A DNA stretch of 64,000 nt from Pseudomonadota bacterium (GTDB taxonomy: Bacteria > Pseudomonadota > Gammaproteobacteria > Xanthomonadales > Xanthomonadaceae): assembly GCA_018242445.1 (NCBI GenBank), contig JAFEBW010000007.1:44822-108821 (forward strand). The letters run 5' to 3'. The position numbers were made by a program, and so were the translations under genes. Positions within the stretch are counted from its first letter, which is position 1. Every line of letters begins with the position of its first letter. Positions 54,711-64,000 of this stretch are shown piece by piece. The notes below the pieces were generated by a model that did not search any database, was not told the DNA's origin, and was given only the letters and a program-made list of their open reading frames with translations.

Positions 54711-55511
54711 ATGCGCATCATCAGCTTCAACGCCAACGGACTGCGCTCGGCAGCGAGCAAGGGTTTCTTCGACTGGTTCGCCGAGCAGCGCGCCGACGTG
54801 TTGTGCGTGCAGGAAACCAAGGCGCAGGAGCACCAGCTGCGCGGCGAAGGACTGCTGCCGAAGGGCTATCACGCGCACTTCCGCGACGCGAGCACGAAGA
54901 AGGGCTACAGCGGGGTGGCGATCTATGCCAAGCGCGAACCCGACGCGATCATCAGCGGGCTGGGCCGCGCGGATTTCGACGAGGAAGGCCGCTACCTCGA
55001 GGCGCGCTTCGGCAATCTCAGCGTGGTGTCGATGTATGTGCCGTCGGGTTCGTCGGGCGAGGAGCGCCAGCAGTTCAAGTTGCGCATCATGGAATGGCTG
55101 GGGCCCATCCTCGGCGGCCTCCTCGCCAGCGGCCGCGACTATGTGCTGTGCGGCGACTGGAACATCGTCCGGGCCCGGAATGACATCAGGAACTGGGCCT
55201 CGAACCAGAAGAATTCCGGCTGCCTGCCCGCAGAGCGCGCCTGGCTCAACGGGATGATCGCCGATGCCTGCGGCGATGGCACGCCCGCGCCGACACACGG
55301 CTGGATCGACACCTTCCGCGCGCTCAAGCCCGACGCGGTGGAATACACGTGGTGGTCGCAGCGCGGCGGCGCACGCGCCAAGGACGTGGGCTGGCGGATC
55401 GACTACCAGCTCGCCACCCCGGGATTAAAAGACAAGCTCGAAGCCTGCACGATCCACCGCGAGCCGCGCTTCTCCGATCACGCGCCCTACGTCGTGGATT
55501 ACGCCTTGTGA
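54711..55511 (+). CDS. Exodeoxyribonuclease III, second paralog (ExoA-like)
   Basis: A 266-residue AP endonuclease-type enzyme. Motifs are SFNANGLRSA, VQETKAQ with metal-binding Glu35, CGDWNIVRARNDIRN, RIDYQLATP and the terminal FSDHAPYVVDYAL. It differs from the xthA product at 8053 (for example DWNIVR against DFNIAP), so the two paralogs belong to different XthA subgroups. Alignment of MRIISFNANG fixes the start at 54711 despite the missing Shine-Dalgarno sequence. Its stop overlaps the ampG start (GTGA), so translation is coupled. Confidence 0.94.
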   Translation: MRIISFNANGLRSAASKGFFDWFAEQRADVLCVQETKAQEHQLRGEGLLPKGYHAHFRDASTKKGYSGVAIYAKREPDAIISGLGRADFDEEGRYLEARFGNLSVVSMYVPSGSSGEERQQFKLRIMEWLGPILGGLLASGRDYVLCGDWNIVRARNDIRNWASNQKNSGCLPAERAWLNGMIADACGDGTPAPTHGWIDTFRALKPDAVEYTWWSQRGGARAKDVGWRIDYQLATPGLKDKLEACTIHREPRFSDHAPYVVDYAL

Positions 55512-56830
55512 GCGCAGGCCCCGAGGCCAACGCCAAGCCGCGCAAGCCATCGATCTGGCGCGCCTTCGCGCAGCCGGCTGCGGGCACCATGCTGTTCTTT
55601 GGCTTCTCCTCGGGACTGCCCTTCCTGCTGGTGGCCGGCACCTTGTCGTACTGGCTCAAGGAAAGCGGCATCGTGCTGAGCGAGATCACCATGATCGCCA
55701 GCGCGGGCATGGCCTATGCGTTCAAGTTCGTGTGGGCGCCCCTGCTCGATCACTGGCAACTGCCGGTGCTGCATCGGCTGGGACGGCGGCGCGGCTGGCT
55801 GCTGCTGGCGCAGCTCGGGGTGATGGTCGGCCTGCTGGCGATGGCGTGGCTGACGCCGATGCGACTGGAGGCCTTCATCATCGCCACCCTCGCGGTGGCG
55901 TTCTTCGGTGCGACCCAGGACATCGCGGTGGATGCCTACCGCATCGAGATCGCGCCGGTGGAAGCCCAGGGCGCGCTGGTGGCGGTGTATTCACTCGGGT
56001 ATCGACTGGCGTTGATCCTGGCCGGTGCGGTGGCGCTGATCATGGCCGACCATGCGCCGTGGCGGGTGGTGTATCTGGCGATGGCCGCATCGATGCTGTT
56101 GCCGCTGGCGGCGAACCTGCTGGCGCGCGAGCCGGACGTGGTGAGGACGGCGGCACCGGGCTGGCGCGCGGCGATGCAGACCGCCGTGGTCGATCCGTTC
56201 GCGGATTTCTTCCGCCGCTACCGCTGGCAACTCGCGCTGGGGCTGTTGGCTTTCATCCTGCTGTTCAAGATCCCCGAACAAGCCACGGTCGGCGGGGTGA
56301 TGGGGCCGTTCTACCGCGACATGGGTTTCAGCAAGACCCAGATCGGCGCGATCACCAAGATCTACGGCGTGTGGATCGGCATCGCCGGCACCTTCGTCGG
56401 CGGCGCGGCGGTGGCGCGCTGGGGCGCGTGGCGGCCGCTGGGCGCGGCGCTGGTGCTCACCGGCGCGTGCAACCTGCTCTACCTGTGGCTGTTGATCCAC
56501 CCGGGCAAATTGCTGGTGCTCACCGCGGTGATCTCCGGGGAGAACTTCATGCTCGGCGTACTCGGCCCGCCGACCGTGGCCTTCCTGTCCGCGCTGGTCA
56601 GCCGCGAGCACACCGCCACCCAGTACGCGCTGCTGTCCTCGCTGGTGAACCTGCCGGGCAAGTTCCTCGGCTTCTTCGCCGGCGAAATCGCGATGGCCGC
56701 CGGCTACGGCGGTTTCTTCGTCATCACCACCTTGTCGATCCTGCCGGCAGCGGCGCTGTGGCTGCTGTTGTGGCGGCGCGTGGAGGCGCAGATCGAGCCG
56801 TACCTGCCTCAGGCTCGCGGCGGCGGATAG
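55508..56830 (+). CDS. ampG: AmpG-family muropeptide MFS permease
   Basis: A 440-residue inner-membrane transporter with 12 or more TM helices. FFGFSSGLPFLLVAGTLSYWLKE and WAPLLDH match AmpG, which imports GlcNAc-anhydroMurNAc peptides for peptidoglycan recycling and, in many gammaproteobacteria, ampC induction. Start GTG 55508 overlaps the exonuclease stop. The convergent neighbour anmK acts in the same recycling pathway and the next gene is a peptidoglycan endopeptidase, giving a cell-wall turnover cluster. Five stem-loops separate it from anmK. Confidence 0.92.
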   Translation: MSAGPEANAKPRKPSIWRAFAQPAAGTMLFFGFSSGLPFLLVAGTLSYWLKESGIVLSEITMIASAGMAYAFKFVWAPLLDHWQLPVLHRLGRRRGWLLLAQLGVMVGLLAMAWLTPMRLEAFIIATLAVAFFGATQDIAVDAYRIEIAPVEAQGALVAVYSLGYRLALILAGAVALIMADHAPWRVVYLAMAASMLLPLAANLLAREPDVVRTAAPGWRAAMQTAVVDPFADFFRRYRWQLALGLLAFILLFKIPEQATVGGVMGPFYRDMGFSKTQIGAITKIYGVWIGIAGTFVGGAAVARWGAWRPLGAALVLTGACNLLYLWLLIHPGKLLVLTAVISGENFMLGVLGPPTVAFLSALVSREHTATQYALLSSLVNLPGKFLGFFAGEIAMAAGYGGFFVITTLSILPAAALWLLLWRRVEAQIEPYLPQARGGG

Positions 56831-56970
56831 GGAAACGCGTTTTTATTTGGCGTTTCCCGTCGGCCATGGATGGCCGGCCACGAAGCAATTGCGCAAGTGA
56901 TTGCTTCGTGTGCGCTTCAGTCCGGCGTGTACCGGACTGAAGCGTGCACCGAGAATTCCTGGAAGGAATT
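56830..56970. repeat. Five consecutive perfect stem-loops between convergent ampG and anmK
   Basis: Stems: 56830-56838 with 56850-56858 (GGGAAACGC, 9 bp); 56861-56867 with 56870-56876 (CGGCCAT, 7 bp); 56879-56889 with 56900-56910 (CACGAAGCAAT, 11 bp); 56913-56925 with 56932-56944 (CGCTTCAGTCCGG, 13 bp); and 56954-56960 with 56964-56970 (AATTCCT, 7 bp). They use almost every base of the gap and overlap the last base of the ampG stop and part of the anmK stop. Probably bidirectional termination or mRNA end protection; only the first has a T-rich loop. Confidence 0.92.
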
Positions 56971-58114
56971 ATTCGGCGCTTCGATAGATCGCACCGAGCA
57001 TGCGCGGTCCGCGCGAACCGGTGACCGAGGGCAGGTTGCCCGGTTCGCCGCGCAGACGCGCGCGCGCCAGCCACGCGAAGCCGGCGGCCTCGACGAAATC
57101 CGGATCCAGCCCGAGCGCGGCGGTGGTGTCCACGCGCACGCCCGGCAACTCGTCGCGCAGCGCATCCATCAGCGCGGCGTTGTGCACGCCGCCACCGCAG
57201 GCGTACAGCTCGCGCACCGTGGGTGCGTGCGCGCGCAGAGCCTGCGCGATGGTGCGCGCCGACAGCGCGAGCAGGCTCGCCTGCACGTCGGCGGCGGCGA
57301 TACCGTCGGGCCGGCGCGCTTCCAGCCAGTCGAGGTTGAACACTTCGCGGCCGGTGCTCTTGGGCGGCGCCGCGGCGAAATACGCATCGTCGAGACAGCG
57401 CGCCAGCAGGTGGTGATCGAGCGTGCCGCTGCGCGCCCACGCACCGCCCTCGTCGCGCGCCGCGCCGCGCTGGCTCGCCGCCCACGCATCCAGCAGGCAG
57501 TTCGCCGGGCCGGTGTCGAAGCCGATCACCGGTCGCCCGGGCACCAGCAGGGTGAGGTTGCCGATGCCGCCGAGGTTGAGGATCGCGCGCGGGATGACCG
57601 GATCGGACAGCACGGCGGCGTGCAGCGCCGGCAGCAGCGGCGCGCCCTGCCCGCCGGCGGCGACGTCGCCACGGCGGAAATCGGCCACGGTGAGGATGCC
57701 GGTGCGCTCGGCGATCACGCTGGCATCACCGATCTGCAGGGTGAAGGGATACGCGCCCTGCGGGCGATGGCAGACGGTCTGCCCGTGCGAGCCGATGGCG
57801 GCGATGTCGCCGCGCCGCAGCCCGGCCTCACCCAACAACGCCAGCGCGGCTGCGGCGAAGCACTCGCCGATGCGCACGTCGAGGCGGCCGTAGTCGTCGA
57901 GGGTGACGCTGGCGCGGCTGCGCGCAAGATCGACGATGGCCTCGCGCACGTCTTGCGGGTAGGGGAAGGTTTTCGCCGCCAGCACACGCATCGCAGACCG
58001 TGCGTGGACGTTGCCATCGGCACGGGACACAGCGTCGAACGCGCACACCGCGGCATCGATGCCGTCGGCGCTGGTTCCCGAGATCAGTCCGAGATAAAGC
58101 CCCGGCTCAGCCAC
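56969..58114 (-). CDS. anmK: Anhydro-N-acetylmuramic acid kinase
   Basis: A 381-residue ASKHA-fold kinase that phosphorylates and opens 1,6-anhydroMurNAc to MurNAc-6-P in peptidoglycan recycling. LGLISGTSADGIDAAV is the diagnostic N-terminus; IGSHGQTVCHRP, LNLGGIGNLTLL and GFDTGPANCLLDAW are conserved active-site and nucleotide-binding motifs. It overlaps the upstream M23 peptidase gene by 8 bp, so the two are co-translated. AmpG, encoded convergently, imports the substrate's precursor. Confidence 0.95.
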   Translation of the reverse strand: MAEPGLYLGLISGTSADGIDAAVCAFDAVSRADGNVHARSAMRVLAAKTFPYPQDVREAIVDLARSRASVTLDDYGRLDVRIGECFAAAALALLGEAGLRRGDIAAIGSHGQTVCHRPQGAYPFTLQIGDASVIAERTGILTVADFRRGDVAAGGQGAPLLPALHAAVLSDPVIPRAILNLGGIGNLTLLVPGRPVIGFDTGPANCLLDAWAASQRGAARDEGGAWARSGTLDHHLLARCLDDAYFAAAPPKSTGREVFNLDWLEARRPDGIAAADVQASLLALSARTIAQALRAHAPTVRELYACGGGVHNAALMDALRDELPGVRVDTTAALGLDPDFVEAAGFAWLARARLRGEPGNLPSVTGSRGPRMLGAIYRSAE

Positions 58115-59588
58115 GCGAGCGACGCAGCTTGCGCGCCGAGGCCACCATCTGCCGCTTCATCGCCTTCTTCACCGAGGCCGGCGCGTTGATGACCTGCTGC
58201 GCGACCGTCTCGTGGGTGAGCAACTGCATGCGGTTGAGCTGCGCCAGCGCGGCGGCGTTCTGCTGGTGGAAGCTCGCCAGTTCCGCGCCGGCCAGTGGCA
58301 GCGGCTTGGGCATGGTCACCGACAGCGGGTTGCGGTACTGGCCGTTGATGCGGAACTCGTAGTGCAGGTGCGGGCCGGTGGCCATGCCGGTCATGCCGAC
58401 GTAGCCGATCGTGGTGCCTTGCTCGACGTGCTGGCCGACGTGGTAGCGGCCGAAGCGCGACATGTGCCCGTACAGCGTGGTGTAGCCGCGACCGTGGTCG
58501 AGGATGATGCAGTTGCCGTAACCGCCCTTCCAGCCTTCGAAAATGACCTTGGCATCGCCGGCGGCGACGATCGGCGTGCCGGTCGGCGCGGCGTAATCCA
58601 CGCCGGTGTGCTTGCGCATGTAGCCCAGGATCGGGTGCATGCGCCCGGCCAGGGTGAAGCCCGAGGAGATGCGGGTGAACTCCACCGGCGTGCGCATGAA
58701 GCTCTTCTTCAGCGGCGTGCCGTTCTGGTCGACGTATTCGGTCTTGCCGTTGGGATGGGTGTAGCGGTAGGCGAAATAGCGCTTGCCGTTGTTGTCGAAG
58801 CTGGCAGCGAGGATGTTGCCGGTGCGCACGCGCTGGCCGTCGCGCCAGTAATCCTCGTACACCACCTGGAAACTGTCGCCGGGTTGCAGATCCTGCGCCA
58901 TGTCGATGTCGTAGGAGAAGATCTTCGCCATCTCGATCACCATGCCATCGCTCAGGCCGGCCTTGTCGCCGGCGCTGAACAAGGAGCCTGCGATCACGCC
59001 GCTGGTGGATTCCAGCCGGCGCTCGAGCGGGCGGTGGATGGTCGTGCTGGCGACCTTGTCGCCGTTGAACTGGAGCTGGATGCGGGTGGAGTCGTCCTTG
59101 TCGTAGCGCAGGCCGCGCAACACGCCCGGCGCGGGGATGTCGAAGGCGAGCTCGGCGCCATCGTGCAGATGCGTCAGCACGGCCTTCGCACCCTTCTGCG
59201 ACATCGCCAGCGCCCTGGCGGAAGCCGGCAGATTGAATTGCGCGAGCAAGGCGTCGAAATTCTGCCCCTTGGCCACGCGCACGATCTGCCAGTTCTCGGC
59301 GGGTGCGGGCGCCTCGACGGCGGGGGCGTGCGGCAAGGTGAGGATGAACGAGGCCCGCGCCGCCTTGTGTTCATGCGCCGCGTTGTTGAAACCCGGCACG
59401 ATCGCCACCACCAGCGCGCCCATGGTCGCGAACAGGCTGGCGAGCATCCAGTGCTCGCGCGACCAGCGGCCGCGGAAATCTTCGCTGCCGGCCGCATCCA
59501 GGCGCTTGAACCAGGATTTTGCGGAACGCACCGTGGAAAGGTTGTCGTGCCGCGGCTTGCCCTGGGTCGAAGCGGTTGGATGTTCCAT
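58107..59588 (-). CDS. Membrane-anchored M23 peptidase (MepM-like)
   Basis: A 493-residue protein with a basic cytoplasmic N-terminus, a TM helix (MLASLFATMGALVVAIVPGF, about 48-67), an OapA/LysM-like region (IVRVAKGQNFDALLAQF) and a LytM domain with zinc ligands His327 and Asp331 (HTGVD) and His409 in HLH, with His407 as the catalytic partner. MepM-type enzymes cut peptide crosslinks to allow peptidoglycan growth. It is transcribed divergently from tyrS, and a promoter-like sequence is visible upstream. The arrangement with anmK also occurs in other gammaproteobacteria. Confidence 0.93.
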   Translation of the reverse strand: MEHPTASTQGKPRHDNLSTVRSAKSWFKRLDAAGSEDFRGRWSREHWMLASLFATMGALVVAIVPGFNNAAHEHKAARASFILTLPHAPAVEAPAPAENWQIVRVAKGQNFDALLAQFNLPASARALAMSQKGAKAVLTHLHDGAELAFDIPAPGVLRGLRYDKDDSTRIQLQFNGDKVASTTIHRPLERRLESTSGVIAGSLFSAGDKAGLSDGMVIEMAKIFSYDIDMAQDLQPGDSFQVVYEDYWRDGQRVRTGNILAASFDNNGKRYFAYRYTHPNGKTEYVDQNGTPLKKSFMRTPVEFTRISSGFTLAGRMHPILGYMRKHTGVDYAAPTGTPIVAAGDAKVIFEGWKGGYGNCIILDHGRGYTTLYGHMSRFGRYHVGQHVEQGTTIGYVGMTGMATGPHLHYEFRINGQYRNPLSVTMPKPLPLAGAELASFHQQNAAALAQLNRMQLLTHETVAQQVINAPASVKKAMKRQMVASARKLRRSRG

Positions 59589-59622
59589 GCGAAAGTTCCC
59601 GTGAATTTTCTGACGCGCGCAC

Positions 59623-59650
59623 CATATATTGCTTGAGATAGTTGCGTCAA
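59623..59650 (-). promoter_or_regulatory. Predicted sigma70 promoter for the M23 peptidase-anmK operon
   Basis: On the minus strand, TTGACG (59645-59650) and TATATG (59623-59628) are separated by 16 bp, about 35 bp before the ATG at 59588. The stretch is locally AT-rich between two GC-rich genes. Confidence 0.55.
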
Positions 59651-59754
59651 GTCATTGACGCAGTTAGATTTTTTGCCATGCAACAATTAACGTCACTTTA
59701 ACGTAACATGAACTCTCGCCACGCCAATCGGGCGTCGCGACCTGCTTTGCATCC

Positions 59755-60987
<1,233 letters not shown>

Positions 60988-61074
60988 AACCGGAACTCCG
61001 CGGCGCACCGCGTCACGATCCGCACGAGGCGGCAGCCTATACTGGCCGATTGCGTCGCCTTGCCAAGTGAGCCC

Positions 61075-63093
<2,019 letters not shown>

Positions 63094-63130
63094 TGGAATC
63101 TGAGCCCGCCCTCCCCGCCGGGGTTGCGCG

Positions 63131-63826
63131 ATGAAGCGCCAGCGCTGGCTGCTGGCGCTGCTGGTGCTGATCCTCGTCGCCCTGATCGTGTTCGGCGTGC
63201 ACAGGAGCGAGCGCGCCGTGTTCGAATTGCTGCGCGAAACGATGGGCCGGCTCCGCGCGGCGCGCGATGCCGCGCCGTACGGGGTGGCGCTGGCGTACTT
63301 CGCCCTGTACGTCGTCAACGGCGCGCTGTCGTTGCCCTTCGGCGGTTTGCTGACGGCCGTCGCCGGCGCCCTGTTCGGCCTGTGGTGGGGCTTGGGTTTG
63401 GCTGCGGTGTCCGCTTCGGCCGGCGCGGTGGCCGGCCTGCTGGTTTCGCGCTACCTGTTCCATGCCCTGGTGGAGCGCCACTTCGGCGCGCGGCTGGCGC
63501 CCATCCACAAGGGCTTGCAGGAAGAAGGCGCGTTCTACCTGTTCGCGCTGCGCATGGTGCCGGTGTTCCCGTACTGGCTGCTCAACCTGCTGATGGGCCT
63601 GACCGGCATGCGCGTGTTCACGTTCTGGTGGGTGAGCACGCTCGGCCTGTTGCCGATCGAATTCGTCTACGTGTTTACCGGCACCCAGCTGGCCTCGGTC
63701 GAGAAACCCGGCGACATCCTCTCGCCGGGATTGATCGCGGCGCTGGTCGGGATCGGCGTCCTGCCGCTGCTGCTCAAGCGGTTGGTGGGCTGGGCGGAGC
63801 GGCGTTATTTCCGGCACGGCGATTGA
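63131..63826 (+). CDS. TVP38/TMEM64 (VTT/DedA-like) membrane protein
   Basis: A 231-residue polytopic membrane protein. An N-terminal TM helix (WLLALLVLILVALIVFGV) is followed by the VTT-domain pattern LSLPFGGLLTAVAGALFGLWWGLGLAAVSASAGAVAGLLVSRYLF and FALRMVPVFPYWLLNLLMGLTGMR. The FxxRxxP motif with re-entrant loop residues is typical of the DedA/TVP38 superfamily, some members of which are lipid scramblases or flippases. Substrate unknown. It starts 37 bp after uvrB on the same strand. Confidence 0.85.
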   Translation: MKRQRWLLALLVLILVALIVFGVHRSERAVFELLRETMGRLRAARDAAPYGVALAYFALYVVNGALSLPFGGLLTAVAGALFGLWWGLGLAAVSASAGAVAGLLVSRYLFHALVERHFGARLAPIHKGLQEEGAFYLFALRMVPVFPYWLLNLLMGLTGMRVFTFWWVSTLGLLPIEFVYVFTGTQLASVEKPGDILSPGLIAALVGIGVLPLLLKRLVGWAERRYFRHGD

Positions 63827-63836
63827 CGCCATCCCG

Positions 63837-64000
<164 letters not shown>

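Overview
The window is GC-rich (roughly 68% by eye) bacterial chromosome, most probably from a gammaproteobacterium of the Xanthomonadales/Lysobacterales (Lysobacter, Luteimonas or Thermomonas type). This rests on gene content and order recalled from that group: dprA-smg-topA, rsmG-parA-parB followed by a family 2 glycosyltransferase and a LAB_N membrane protein, coaBC-dut-membrane-tethered phosphomannomutase, and an ampG/anmK/M23 peptidase/tyrS block. Coding density is high. I saw no rRNA, tRNA, CRISPR array or prophage.

Layout. 1-3.5 kb: end of dprA, smg, topA. 4.1-13.5 kb: a large lipoprotein of unknown role, a DUF885 metallopeptidase-like protein, exonuclease III, threonine aldolase, an MFS exporter, an aldehyde dehydrogenase and a gamma-carbonic anhydrase. 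13.5-21 kb is the accessory island: a REP-associated tyrosine transposase (RAYT) flanked by inverted copies of a short element, a duplicated RAYT tail, an IS256-family remnant, an AT-rich small gene, and a 1470-residue secreted RHS/YD-repeat protein with an AT-rich C-terminal tip. 21-31.8 kb: aroE, hemB, an incomplete oligopeptide ABC transporter, a short SPFH protein, two DUF202 paralogs, rsmG-parA-parB, and a glycosyltransferase/LAB_N pair. 31.8-42.3 kb: a large diguanylate cyclase, speA, an SDR oxidoreductase, a SPOR protein, argS, an HD-like protein and radC. 42.6-46.7 kb: coaBC-dut-phosphomannomutase. 46.8-54.2 kb (minus strand): a cyanophycin locus (cyanophycinase, cyanophycin synthetase, a Mur-ligase-like paralog without a recognisable ATP-grasp domain) followed by pyrE and a DUF4124 protein. 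54.7-63.8 kb: a second exonuclease III, ampG, anmK, an M23 peptidase, tyrS, uvrB and a TVP38/DedA-type membrane protein. The last ~160 bases are almost pure C and look like an assembly or sequencing artefact.

The most unusual signal is in the intergenic DNA. Seven arrays of degenerate 7-bp tandem repeats (at least seven different heptamers, up to 27 units in perfect register) are present. Six lie in the leader of a gene, and four of those (topA, radC, pyrE, the second exonuclease III) run to within one base of the start codon, leaving no Shine-Dalgarno sequence. In all six the coding strand is the pyrimidine-rich one. Three other gene ends carry tandem arrays of three to five stem-loops. Several families of dispersed palindromic repeats occur as inverted pairs, next to a RAYT transposase that may mobilise such elements.
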